Below are positions 25,829 through 34,887 of a stretch of 64,000 nt of DNA, piece by piece. The notes under the pieces were generated by a model. That model saw only the letters and a program-made list of their open reading frames with translations. It was not told the DNA's origin and did not search any database. Position 1 is the stretch's first letter, and each line of letters begins with the position of its first letter. The position numbers and the translations under genes were made by a program. The DNA is from G963662985 sp963662985 (GTDB lineage: Bacteria > Chloroflexota > Anaerolineae > Anaerolineales > UBA11579). The stretch lies in contig OY760067.1 of NCBI GenBank assembly GCA_963662985.1, positions 1,798,001 to 1,862,000 on the forward strand, written 5' to 3'.

Positions 25829-27643
25829 TTGTTTAATTTTTCATTGAGAAAATTATTTGTTTTTATTTTGTTGGGCTTGAGTGTTTTGAGTTTGATTGTT
25901 GTGGTGATGGGGCAATCGGTTTTTGGACAGCCAGAATTGGTGGATGATATTCGAGTGGGCGCTGGGAGTTCAAAACCGATTGATTTGACGGCGCTGGATG
26001 GGGTGTTGTATTTTCGAGCGAATGATGGGGTGTTGGGTGAAGATTTTTGGGTGTTTGATCCGGCTTCGGGAAGCGACCCAATGTTGATGAATGATGGTAT
26101 TCCCGCTTATGGCGGTTCTTTTGTGCCTAATTTTACGGTGATGAATGGGGATTTATATTTTCAGGCGAATGATGGGGTGCATGGGTTTGAGATTTGGCGG
26201 TATGATCCTCGCTCGGGAAATTCGGCAGTGATGGTGGCTGATATTGTGACTGGTTCTGGGAGTGTGAATCCTGGTGAATTGACGGCGATGGACGGGGTTT
26301 TGTATTTTTATGCGAATGATGGGGTGCATGGATTTGAGATATGGTCCTATGATCCAAGTTCGGGAAACCCTCCGGCGATTTTGGCGGACATTGCACCTGG
26401 CTCTGATCATTCATTTGCAAAGAATTTTACGGCGATGGATGGAGTGTTGTATTTTTCAGCTAATGATGGGCTGAATGGGACTGAATTATGGGCGTATGAT
26501 CCGAGCTCGGGGAATCCTCCGGCGATGGTGATGGATATTAATGTTGGGTCTTCTGGTTCGAACCCTTATTATTTGATGGCGATGGATGGGGTGTTGTATT
26601 TTCGGGCAGAGGCGGCCGGCCATGGGCTTGAGTTATGGGCGTATGATCCGAGTTCGGGGAACCCTCCGGCTGCGGTGAGTGACAGTGTGACTTGGTTTCG
26701 TTATTTGAGTCCGGAATATTTGACAGCGATGGATGGGGTGTTGTATTTTTGGGCGAATGATTTGGTGTTTGGGGCTGAGTTATGGGCCTATGATCCACGT
26801 TTGGGGACTGCCCCAATCATGGTGGCAGATATTAATGGGGGCTTTTTTGGTTCGAATCCTAAGAATTTTGCGGTGATGGATGGGGTGTTGTTTTTTCAGG
26901 CGGATGATGGGGTGCATGGGGAAGAGTTGTGGGGATATGACCCGCGTTCGGGGAGTGCCCCGGCCTTAGTGGCGGATATTAATGTTGGTGGCAGTAGTTC
27001 TAGCCCAGCAGAGTTGACGGCGATGAATGGTGTGTTGTATTTTTCGGCCAATGATGGAGTGAATGGGATAGAATTGTGGCGATTGGGTGATGAGGGGACT
27101 GTGACTGTTGTGACAGAAGCCGGTGAAATGGCGGAATTGCCAAAGGTTGGGTTTGTTGAGGGGAGTGGGGCGGATTTGGGGGGAGCACCTTGCGAGACGA
27201 ATTTGGCACGGACGGGGCTGCGGATTGAGATTCCGGTTTTGGATTTGGATGCTGGGATTGTGGGAGTGACGAAATCTGGGGATGGTTGGCAGGTGGATTG
27301 GTTGAATGCTGATGTGGGATGGCTGGAGGGGAGTGCTTATCCGACTTGGGCGGGGAACACGGTGTTGACGGGGCATGTGAACGATGTGAATGGCTTTGAT
27401 GGTCCGTTTGCAGAATTGAAGACTTTGCGATTTGGGGATGAGGTGCGGATTGCGTTGGATGGCTTGACGTATGTTTATGCGGTGCGAGAAAACTTTGTGG
27501 TGGGGGCGGAGGATGTGGCGGCGGTGTTTGCGCCTGAAGAGTTTGATTGGGTGACGTTGATGACGTGTGAGGGGTATGATGCGGTGGAGGAGAGATTTGG
27601 GTTGCGACGCGTTGTGCGGGCGGTGCTTGTGACTGTGGAGTGA
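25829..27643 (+). CDS. Secreted ELWxxD-type repeat protein fused to a sortase domain
   Basis: 604 aa, started by TTG 25829: GGAGG ends 8 bases before it and no in-frame ATG fits. A signal or anchor helix (residues ~8-30) is followed by eight repeats of about 50 residues, each with LTAMDGVLYFxANDGVHGxELWxYDPSSGNPP, probably an eight-bladed propeller. From about residue 450 a sortase fold follows: LRIEIPVLDLDAGIVGV, H516 in VLTGHVND, C580 in TLMTCEGYD and Arg near 594 in LRRVVRA, the complete His-Cys-Arg triad. Sortases are transpeptidases that usually anchor or crosslink surface proteins; here the enzyme carries its own large binding domain. The substrate motif is unknown and no LPxTG-like protein is seen nearby. 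Confidence 0.85.
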   Translation: MFNFSLRKLFVFILLGLSVLSLIVVVMGQSVFGQPELVDDIRVGAGSSKPIDLTALDGVLYFRANDGVLGEDFWVFDPASGSDPMLMNDGIPAYGGSFVPNFTVMNGDLYFQANDGVHGFEIWRYDPRSGNSAVMVADIVTGSGSVNPGELTAMDGVLYFYANDGVHGFEIWSYDPSSGNPPAILADIAPGSDHSFAKNFTAMDGVLYFSANDGLNGTELWAYDPSSGNPPAMVMDINVGSSGSNPYYLMAMDGVLYFRAEAAGHGLELWAYDPSSGNPPAAVSDSVTWFRYLSPEYLTAMDGVLYFWANDLVFGAELWAYDPRLGTAPIMVADINGGFFGSNPKNFAVMDGVLFFQADDGVHGEELWGYDPRSGSAPALVADINVGGSSSSPAELTAMNGVLYFSANDGVNGIELWRLGDEGTVTVVTEAGEMAELPKVGFVEGSGADLGGAPCETNLARTGLRIEIPVLDLDAGIVGVTKSGDGWQVDWLNADVGWLEGSAYPTWAGNTVLTGHVNDVNGFDGPFAELKTLRFGDEVRIALDGLTYVYAVRENFVVGAEDVAAVFAPEEFDWVTLMTCEGYDAVEERFGLRRVVRAVLVTVE

Positions 27644-27655
27644 GTGATTATATGA

Positions 27656-27684
27656 GAGACCATCTGGGAGGATGGTCTTTTTTT
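27656..27684 (+). terminator. Terminator after the sortase-fusion gene
   Basis: GACCATC-TGGGAG-GATGGTC with T7, a variant of the murJ terminator. Confidence 0.85.
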
Positions 27685-28073
27685 GATTATTGATGCTAAG
27701 ATAGAGGAGGTTTTTATTTTAAGACTGTCGTAGAAATATCATCGATAATCACAGAAAGTTAGTCTATCTTTTTCGGGGGTGAAGATATAAGAAATGTGAA
27801 ATTTAGGATTCAAGATAAGCTAAATAAAAAATAATTTCATTATTGACTTGTTCTTGGTTAAATGACATTATATAAAGTGCATAAGATAGAAATAATTTAT
27901 GTGAGGAAATAAATATAGGTTTTATTATTACTATCTTATCTATATTATTCCTTTTAATTTTTATCAATCTCTTGCTTTATATAAGATTACTCTTTCATTA
28001 TTACAATGTAAAACAAGAAATACCATGGCTTCATTGCCATGAATGTTTTATTTTATGGAGAAAAAATATAAAA
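27685..28073. other. AT-rich gene-free stretch with a small hairpin
   Basis: No ORF is supported. CATGGC-TTCATT-GCCATG at about 28024-28041 lies shortly before the lipoprotein start. Confidence 0.5.
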
Positions 28074-29132
28074 ATGAAAAAAAGTCTTTATCAAATTATT
28101 GTCATGATGTTGATTACAATGATGTTTCTCATTGGTTGTAGTAATTCAACTTCAAATGAGACGATATCTGAAGTTGTTGCAACATCAACTGTAAGCGTAG
28201 AGCCTACGATGCAAGCAACAGAAGTAATTGTGCCAACAGAAACTGTAGTGGTTCTGGTAAGTAATGTACCAGAAACGCTACCAGAAGATTTAGGTGGAAA
28301 AACTGTTTACGGATATATTTTGGATATCATGAAACAATATTTACCTGATGATATCTTCACAAATGATAGCTATACAGACCAGCAAAAATTCGATGCAAGA
28401 GGAGCCATAGCACTTGTATTACAAGTTAGTAATGAACAGCTTTATGAAAAGCCAGATCAATATTGGTTGCATATTCGAGGTCGAGGTTATTCACAGCAAT
28501 TCTTTGATACTAAAGATATTGCATATAAAGAATTAGCTTTAGCAGATTTTCAGCAAGCATTAGATATGGGATATATTGTGGTTAAGAATGACTATGACCG
28601 TATCGCTGCTGCAAATGATATTGTATTTCCTGCGGGCTGGAGCATGGAGCAAGCCCTTACACTTGACGAAGTAGGTGCAATTCTCGGAGTCATGGGTGAG
28701 GAATTAATGTTGGTTGAAAATCCAAATAACAATCCTGATGGAGGAAAACCAGTTGTTGGGTATGCAGTTATCGACGATCCTGAAGCTCAAATGAATCAGA
28801 TTATTGTATCAGCTGATGTTAATGGTGGGTCTTCTTTATATGAAGAACTTAAAACACAAGCTGTTGATGGGAAAACAGAAGAAATTGCTGGTATTGGGGA
28901 CACTTCATTTTTATGTAAGTTTTCAAATATAGATGAAATTGGCACACAATATACAGCATTGGTATTACTTCGTGGTGATATTGTTGTACAAGTATATATT
29001 CCTACTGAAGCATGGACGAATGGTCCATATAATTATGATACAGAACAACTAGCTCTTGCGATAGGATTTCAACTTGTGGATAATATGACAAATATTTATC
29101 GAAATATACCTGATTTCAAAATTTTCAATTAA
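28074..29132 (+). CDS. Lipoprotein of unknown function
   Basis: 352 aa from ATG 28074, with TGGAGAA upstream; a longer open frame to 27972 has no ribosome site and lacks a signal sequence at its start. The lipobox is LIGCSN. A Thr/Val/Glu-rich linker (residues ~25-65) leads to a globular domain with TVYGYILDIMKQYLPDDIF, a tetratricopeptide-like YSQQFFDTKDIAYKELALADFQQALDMGY, and a beta-rich C-terminal half. No family recognised. It is monocistronic with its own terminator. Confidence 0.7.
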   Translation: MKKSLYQIIVMMLITMMFLIGCSNSTSNETISEVVATSTVSVEPTMQATEVIVPTETVVVLVSNVPETLPEDLGGKTVYGYILDIMKQYLPDDIFTNDSYTDQQKFDARGAIALVLQVSNEQLYEKPDQYWLHIRGRGYSQQFFDTKDIAYKELALADFQQALDMGYIVVKNDYDRIAAANDIVFPAGWSMEQALTLDEVGAILGVMGEELMLVENPNNNPDGGKPVVGYAVIDDPEAQMNQIIVSADVNGGSSLYEELKTQAVDGKTEEIAGIGDTSFLCKFSNIDEIGTQYTALVLLRGDIVVQVYIPTEAWTNGPYNYDTEQLALAIGFQLVDNMTNIYRNIPDFKIFN

Positions 29133-29148
29133 AAATATATTTATAAGA

Positions 29149-29178
29149 AGTGCAAAGAATTTTCTTTGCACTTTTTTT
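29149..29178 (+). terminator. Terminator after the lipoprotein gene
   Basis: AAGTGCAAAG, loop AATTT, and its complement, then T7. Confidence 0.9.
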
Positions 29179-29358
29179 ATTTTTTAAACTATTAATCTAT
29201 ACTTTGTGATATAGGAATTTTACTTTGTGATGAATAGTTGATAATTAAAAAGTAAGAATAAACCCTATTCTTTATTTATATACTAATCATTTATCAGAGA
29301 TGGTATTTTTTTAGGATGAATGATACCGAAAAAGAGATGAAGAGAATAGAAGCAAATT

Positions 29359-30876
29359 TTATTTTAAGGTGGTTTGATTTTTGCCTGCGGATTTTGACTG
29401 GTAGAGGGCTTGGTCGGCGCGTTGGAAGAAGCTGTCGAGGGTGTCGTTGGGGAGGAGTTGGGTGATGCCTAGGCTGATGGAGATGGGCTGAGTTTGGGTT
29501 GTTGTAATTTGGGCTAGTTGGTTGCGGATGCGTTCGGCAGTTTGATAGGCTTGTTGTTTATTTGTTTCAATTAAGAGGATGACAAATTCATCTCCTCCAT
29601 ATCGAAAAATAAAATCGTTTTTTCGGATAATTTTTTGAATTGCCGATACAATTTCGATTAAAATTTTATCTCCGCCGAGATGTCCAGATGTGTCGTTGAT
29701 GTGTTTAAAGTTATCGATATCAAAGAGAATAATGGATAAGTTTCTTTGATAACGTTGGGCACGTTGAATTTCTTGTTCACCTTGGGTGAGCAGGGCACGG
29801 CGATTTAATGCATTGGTTAAGGTGTCGGTGAAGGCTAGTTTTTCTGTCATTTTGAGCAATGCTGTTTTTTCGGTGATATCGTGGAGGGTGATGATTTGCC
29901 CGATTATTTCATTTTTTCTGCGGATGATTGGGGAGCGTTGGATTTCGTAATTATTTTCACTATCTTTTTGAGGGATGGTTATTTCGGTCTTTTTTTGATC
30001 CGAATGGATAATTTGCTTTAAGTCTGGAAAAATTTGATCTGCGTTTTTTCCAATATTTTGATCGTTTGATTGATTGATTATTTTTTCAATGGCTGGGTTT
30101 AGGTAGGTGATGCGGTTGGATGAATCAATCACTATAACACCGATATCCATGGCATTGATGGCTGTTTCAAAGGCTAGTGGCCGAATATCTAGGAAGTGAT
30201 TTTTTTCGATACTGAAATTTAATAAAATGCCTGATAGTGAAAAGAAAATGCAGGTGAAGTTAAAATACGGGATGGGGGTAATATCTAGTACATATAAAAA
30301 ATCGATAATGAGAGGGACTGAGACACTTAACATGAGGATCAGACTTTGGCGACGATAGATTGCTGGCGCTTTGAGATAAAATCCGATGAGGATAAAGTAG
30401 GATGCGGTGAATAAGGCGTAAATATAGGGGATGATGATTGCAAAATAAAAAATGCCATAATCATTATGAAGGATGGGAAAGGGTACATTTGTGGTTAGTA
30501 AGGAAGGGGTTCCTCGGAAAAGATGATGGTAAGGATCGGTCCAGATGACAACAAGTGATAAGAACGCTATGACGTTGACCCAAACTAAAGATTTGATTGA
30601 GTGTAGGGATTTGCCGGTGGTTAAAAGGGATAAGGCTACCCAAGCTAATGGTAAAAAAACAATGCCGATAAATTGGATATTCGCCCAAAACAGTTTGCCT
30701 TCTATTGATGGGCTAATTACTTCGGCAACAAACCCAAGATCCCAAATTGTTGCACATGCCATAAAGATGGCAAAGATAACCGCAATTGATGATCTTGATT
30801 TGCGCAAGGCTGTGATCACTAGGAAGATAGTGAGTATTCCAGAAAAGACGAGGAGTAAAACTACAAGATTGTACAT
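29359..30876 (-). CDS. Membrane diguanylate cyclase (7TM - PAS - GGDEF)
   Basis: 505 aa. Seven hydrophobic helices span residues ~1-220, of the type found at the N-terminus of some histidine kinases (FWANIQFIGIVFLPLAWVALSL). A PAS domain follows (INAMDIGVIVIDSSNRITYLNPAIEKI), then a GGDEF domain: LTDALNRRAL-type start as LTNALNRRALL, and the intact active site GGDEF at residues 427-431. The inhibitory I-site RKND lies at 418-421, five residues before GGDEF, so product feedback is likely. It makes the second messenger c-di-GMP. No EAL domain is present. Monocistronic. Confidence 0.93.
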   Translation of the reverse strand: MYNLVVLLLVFSGILTIFLVITALRKSRSSIAVIFAIFMACATIWDLGFVAEVISPSIEGKLFWANIQFIGIVFLPLAWVALSLLTTGKSLHSIKSLVWVNVIAFLSLVVIWTDPYHHLFRGTPSLLTTNVPFPILHNDYGIFYFAIIIPYIYALFTASYFILIGFYLKAPAIYRRQSLILMLSVSVPLIIDFLYVLDITPIPYFNFTCIFFSLSGILLNFSIEKNHFLDIRPLAFETAINAMDIGVIVIDSSNRITYLNPAIEKIINQSNDQNIGKNADQIFPDLKQIIHSDQKKTEITIPQKDSENNYEIQRSPIIRRKNEIIGQIITLHDITEKTALLKMTEKLAFTDTLTNALNRRALLTQGEQEIQRAQRYQRNLSIILFDIDNFKHINDTSGHLGGDKILIEIVSAIQKIIRKNDFIFRYGGDEFVILLIETNKQQAYQTAERIRNQLAQITTTQTQPISISLGITQLLPNDTLDSFFQRADQALYQSKSAGKNQTTLK

Positions 30877-30938
30877 TAAGTTATGATAACATTAATAGGT
30901 GACGTAAGAACTTACAAAATATCAACAGTTTGATAAAG

Positions 30939-30965
30939 GGCTATCTGAGAGGATGGTCTTTTTTT
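30939..30965 (+). terminator. Terminator-like hairpin beside remnant 2
   Basis: GGCTATC-TGAGAG-GATGGTC with T7, the same family as after murJ. No + gene ends just before it, so it is probably a duplicated piece. Confidence 0.7.
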
Positions 30966-31036
30966 ATTGGTGGATAATTTCGGGGAGGGGGAGATCATCT
31001 GAGAAGGCGGTTTGGCGGATGCGTTTGATGGTTGAA
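30964..31036 (-). pseudogene. Stray 3' end of a BspA-like leucine-rich repeat gene (remnant 2)
   Basis: The minus strand reads STIKRIRQTAFSDDLPLP, EIIHQ and a stop, nearly identical to the C-terminus of the intact gene at 31179. It lies about 140 bp beyond that gene's own stop. Confidence 0.85.
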
Positions 31037-31042
31037 GCAATT

Positions 31043-31112
31043 CCCCCAGCCACTTTGTGGCTTTCCCCCCTTTATCAAGGGGGGCTTCGGCACTTTGTGC
31101 CTACGTTAAGTT
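31043..31112 (+). repeat. Palindromic repeat unit near the leucine-rich repeat gene
   Basis: CCCCC, AGCCAC-TTT-GTGGCT, CCCCCCTTTATCAAGGGGGG, then GGCAC-TTT-GTGCC and TACGTTAAG. Same order of parts as in the units near 15.6 and 17.7 kb, but with different stem sequences. Confidence 0.8.
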
Positions 31113-31153
31113 ATAAGATATTGAGGGGAAGGGTATCAATGGTTAAATATAAA

Positions 31154-31180
31154 ATCATCTGAGAAGATGGTCTTTTTTTT
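31154..31180 (+). terminator. Third copy of the GATGGTC terminator
   Basis: CATC-TGAGAA-GATG followed by GTC and T8, directly against the stop codon of the leucine-rich repeat gene. Confidence 0.65.
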
Positions 31181-32504
31181 ATTGGCGAATGATTTCGGGA
31201 AGGGGTAGGTCGTCACTGAATGCGGTTTGGCGGATGCGTTTGATGCCGGGGGGGAGAGTGATGGTTTTGATGAGGAGGCCGTCGAAGGCATGGTCGCCAA
31301 TGATGAAGGGTTTTTTGCCGTTAATTTTTTCGGGGATGATGATGTCGGTTTCATGTCCGAAGTAGCCATGGAGGGTGCCGTTGAAAAATTTGAAGCCGGC
31401 TTTGTCGATGTGTTTGCCGGTGATGAGGACGTGGGGATCAAAAGCGGAGGCGTTGGCGTGCAAGACGGATTCAGGGATGACGATTTCTGTGAGGGGGTTA
31501 TTAATGAAAGCGTTTTTTTCGATGGTATGAAGTCCGGGGTTGAGCTGAATGGCGGTGAGTTGATTGTCACTAAAAGCACCTTCGGCGATGTGTCTGAGGG
31601 AGGTGGGGAGAATGAGGGTGGTGAGGTTGTTAAAGGAAAAGGCAGAGGTGAGGATGGTTTGGATGGTGTTGGGGAGGAAGATGTTAGTGAGATTGAGGCC
31701 GTTGAAGGCGTAGGCATCGATGGTGTGAATGGTTTCGCCGTCAATGGCGGGGGGAATGATGAGGTTGGTTTGGGTGCCTGAGTAAGAAGTGATACGTCCG
31801 TTGGTGACGTGAAAATCGGCATGTTGGGCGGGTTGGTCTAGGGTGACGGCACGGTCAAAGGCTTGTTGATGGAGCTCGGTGAGGGAGGTGGGGATGAGGA
31901 CAAAGGAGAGGTTGTTTTGGCTGAAGGCATTGGTGTGGAGTTGTTGGAGCCCTTGGTTGAGGGAGAGTTGACGGATTTGGTTATGATTGAAAGCCCATTC
32001 TTCTACTACTTGGATGGATTCGGGAAGTTTGACGGATGGAATTAAATTCTCTCGGAAGGCATTTTTGGGAATGCGGGTGAGTTGGTTGCCGAGAGTGAGG
32101 GATTCGATTTTGTTTTTGTAGAAGGCGGATTGACCGAGGGTTTGGAGGGAGTTTGGGAGGGTGAGGCTGGTGAGGTGGTTGTTTTGGAAGGCGTAGTCGG
32201 CGATGGTGAGGAGACCTTCGGGGAGGGCGAGCTCGGTGATTTCGTTGTTTTCAAAAGCAGAGGCATGGATGGTGTGTACGTTGGGGGGTACGATGAGGCT
32301 GTCGATAAAATTATCTAGGAAGGCGGCTTGTCCGATGACTTCTAGGGTGGGTGGGAGAGTGAGGCTGAGAAGCTGTTTGTTGTCAAAGGCATGGTCATGG
32401 ATCTCAATGACGGATTCGCCATCGATACGTTCGGGAATGTAGAGATCACGTTTGTCTCCGAAATAGTCATAGATGATGCCGTTGCTGAAACGATAGTCGT
32501 GCAT
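31179..32504 (-). CDS. BspA-like leucine-rich repeat protein
   Basis: 441 aa without a visible signal peptide. Repeats of about 23 residues, LTSLTLPNSLQTLGQSAFYKNKI and similar, place it in the LRR_5 (BspA, Treponema-type) group. Three larger sections each begin with an FxNGxIxxYxGxxTDLIIPxxIDGE segment (residues ~3, ~230 and ~365), so the protein is built from three solenoid blocks. Such proteins usually bind other proteins at surfaces; without a secretion signal the location is uncertain. GGAAGGA precedes the ATG on the minus strand. Two stray 3' ends of the same gene type occur in the window. Confidence 0.85.
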   Translation of the reverse strand: MHDYRFSNGIIYDYFGDKRDLYIPERIDGESVIEIHDHAFDNKQLLSLTLPPTLEVIGQAAFLDNFIDSLIVPPNVHTIHASAFENNEITELALPEGLLTIADYAFQNNHLTSLTLPNSLQTLGQSAFYKNKIESLTLGNQLTRIPKNAFRENLIPSVKLPESIQVVEEWAFNHNQIRQLSLNQGLQQLHTNAFSQNNLSFVLIPTSLTELHQQAFDRAVTLDQPAQHADFHVTNGRITSYSGTQTNLIIPPAIDGETIHTIDAYAFNGLNLTNIFLPNTIQTILTSAFSFNNLTTLILPTSLRHIAEGAFSDNQLTAIQLNPGLHTIEKNAFINNPLTEIVIPESVLHANASAFDPHVLITGKHIDKAGFKFFNGTLHGYFGHETDIIIPEKINGKKPFIIGDHAFDGLLIKTITLPPGIKRIRQTAFSDDLPLPEIIRQ

Positions 32505-32780
32505 AGGGTGTGTCCTTCCTTTTTAAGTACTGTTTGGGTACCGTCCTTATGATACTTGATTCGGGGATTTTCTCAAAGGGGGATGTGAGTGCAACTTGCA
32601 AAATGATTTGTCGTAAATAAAATGTGTAAGAGGATTGTTAATTTGGGTTTGTAAGAATTGTATTAGGAAATTTATGGGACTACAATTAATCAGTTGGATA
32701 AAAAAGAGAAAATTATGAAGTAATTATTTATTATGTTCTTTTATTTTAGCGATTATTGAATTGAGAAAGGTATTTTAAAA

Positions 32781-34193
32781 ATGAAAAAGCGAAAAGTGAA
32801 ATGGGGTTGGATTATAACCGCCGTAGTGGTGGTTTTGGCGGGTACATTGTTATTTTTTCGAGCGCAACGCGCTGTTGAGGAGGCTGTGGCTGATTTCCAG
32901 ACGGAGGAGATCGCTAAGGGCAATCTCACAGCGACAATTGGCGCTACAGGAACAGTGGACGCAAAACAAACCGCGCTTGTGATGTGGGAAACCAACGGAG
33001 CAGTGGAAGATGTTTTGGTGGGTGTGGGGGATGCGGTTGAAAAGGATGCGGTGATGGCTTCTTTGGCTTTGGATTCGATGAATCAAAGCGTAATTTTGGC
33101 AGAAGCAGATCTTTTGGTTGCAAACAATGCGTTGGATGATCTTTATGATGCTTATTCTGATTTGGCTATTTCACAAAAACAACAAGAAATTGCTGCTTTG
33201 GAAGACCAGTTGGTGGATTTGCAATATGATGTAAATACTCAAATTTATAAGGCAAGCGATGCGTATATTACACAAGCAGAAGCAAATTTGTTCTTGGCCA
33301 AGGATCAATTGGATAAGGCGAAGGAAGATTTTGAGCCTTATGAAAATAAGAAAGATACTGTGTTGAAGGCAACTTTGCAGGCGAAATTGAGCGAGATGCA
33401 ACAACTTTATGATGCACGTTTGCGTGAATATAATTATTTGACGGGCGGAGTGAACCCAATCACACTTTCTTTGGCAGAAAGCAATCTAGCTTTGGCGCAA
33501 GCACAATTGACCCAAGCACAAGATGATTTGGTTAAGTTGTTGGCAGGTGTGCCGGCAAATGATGTTTCCGCAGCTGAAGCACGCATTGCGGCGGCAGAAG
33601 CGACAGTGGCAATGCGCTATGCGGAAGCACCGATTAGCGGTGTGGTGACTCGTGTGGAAAACATGGTGGGTGACCAAGTGAGCGCTGGTTCTTTGGCATT
33701 TCGTGTGGATGATTTGGATTCTCTTTTGGTGGATGTGATGATCTCTGAAGTGGATATTAACCAAATTGCTGTGGGACAAGAAGCATTTTTGAATTTTGAT
33801 GCCATTTTGAACAAAACTTATCACGGTGTGGTGAAGGAAGTGTCTTTGGTGGGTGAAAACACCGGTGGGGCAGTGAACTTTGAAGTGACCGTGGAACTGA
33901 CTGATGCAGATGAAACAATTAAACCTGGGATGACCGCTGCGGTGGACATTGTGATAGGTTCTGTGGAAGATGTGGTGTTGGTGCCGAACCGTGCTGTGCG
34001 CGTGGTGGATGGCAACCGAGTGGTTTATGTGTTGAATGGCGCTGGGATGTTGGAAATGGTGCAAGTGGAATTGGGTTCTTCTGCAAATTCATATTCTGAA
34101 TTGGTGAGTGGTGATTTGAAGGTGGGCGACACTGTGGTGTTGAATCCTCCGGCAGATTATACGTCGATGTTTAGTGGTGGCCCAGGATTTTAG
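32781..34193 (+). CDS. Efflux periplasmic-adaptor-type protein (HlyD/MacA family)
   Basis: 470 aa, with GAAAGG upstream of the ATG. One N-terminal membrane helix (WIITAVVVVLAGTLLFF) is followed by a biotinyl-lipoyl half (GATGTVDAKQTALVMWETNGAVEDVLVGVGDAVEKDAVMASL), a long coiled-coil hairpin (residues ~110-275), the second lipoyl half (AEAPISGVVTRVENMVGDQVSAGS) and a beta-barrel with the KPGMTAAVDIVIG segment. This is the MacA-like subunit of tripartite-type exporters. It is the first gene of a three-gene operon with a MacB-type ATPase and permease. Confidence 0.92.
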   Translation: MKKRKVKWGWIITAVVVVLAGTLLFFRAQRAVEEAVADFQTEEIAKGNLTATIGATGTVDAKQTALVMWETNGAVEDVLVGVGDAVEKDAVMASLALDSMNQSVILAEADLLVANNALDDLYDAYSDLAISQKQQEIAALEDQLVDLQYDVNTQIYKASDAYITQAEANLFLAKDQLDKAKEDFEPYENKKDTVLKATLQAKLSEMQQLYDARLREYNYLTGGVNPITLSLAESNLALAQAQLTQAQDDLVKLLAGVPANDVSAAEARIAAAEATVAMRYAEAPISGVVTRVENMVGDQVSAGSLAFRVDDLDSLLVDVMISEVDINQIAVGQEAFLNFDAILNKTYHGVVKEVSLVGENTGGAVNFEVTVELTDADETIKPGMTAAVDIVIGSVEDVVLVPNRAVRVVDGNRVVYVLNGAGMLEMVQVELGSSANSYSELVSGDLKVGDTVVLNPPADYTSMFSGGPGF

Positions 34194-34194
34194 T

Positions 34195-34887
34195 ATGAGT
34201 GAGGCAAAGGTTGTTGTTGAAGCACGTGATCTGACGAAGGTCTATCAGATGGGCGAGGTTGAAGTTCGCGCATTGAATGGCGTTTCTTTGGAGATTCGTG
34301 AGGGAGAGGTTGTGGCGATCATGGGGCCAAGTGGCTCTGGGAAGTCTACATTGATGAATATGTTGGGCTGTTTAGATCGTCCGACTTCGGGTGAGTATAT
34401 TTTGGATGGCGAAGCTGTGGAAGATTTGGGCGACGATGAGTTGGCCGATATTCGAAACCGTAAGGTGGGCTTTGTTTTTCAGAAGTTTAATTTGTTGTCA
34501 CGTCAGACAGCGTTGAGCAATGTGGAGTTGCCTTTGCGTTATTCTGGTGATCGTACGATGCACACGGAACGCGCGACTGCTTCTTTGAATTCTGTGGGGT
34601 TGGGCGACCGGATTTATCATAAGCCGAATGAACTTTCGGGTGGGCAGCAGCAACGGGTGGCGATTGCGCGCGCGTTGGTGAATGAGCCTTCGATTATTAT
34701 GGCGGATGAGCCGACTGGTAACTTGGACACGAAGAGTGGTGACGAGATTATGGAATTGTTGTTGGGTTTGAACCGCGATAAGAATGTGACGTTGATTATT
34801 GTGACGCATGACCCTGAGGTGGCTGAAATGGCACAACGAACAATCCATTTGCGTGATGGGTTGATTGAGAAGGAGACGCGAGCATGA
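34195..34887 (+). CDS. ABC transporter ATP-binding protein (MacB/LolD type)
   Basis: 230 aa from ATG 34195, two bases after the adaptor stop. Walker A GPSGSGKST, signature LSGGQQQRV, Walker B IIMADEPTGNLD and the switch His in IVTHDPEVA are all present. The GNLDTKSGDEIM segment is typical of the MacB/LolD/FtsE clade. It powers the FtsX-like permease encoded by the next gene, whose start overlaps its stop. Confidence 0.95.
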   Translation: MSEAKVVVEARDLTKVYQMGEVEVRALNGVSLEIREGEVVAIMGPSGSGKSTLMNMLGCLDRPTSGEYILDGEAVEDLGDDELADIRNRKVGFVFQKFNLLSRQTALSNVELPLRYSGDRTMHTERATASLNSVGLGDRIYHKPNELSGGQQQRVAIARALVNEPSIIMADEPTGNLDTKSGDEIMELLLGLNRDKNVTLIIVTHDPEVAEMAQRTIHLRDGLIEKETRA

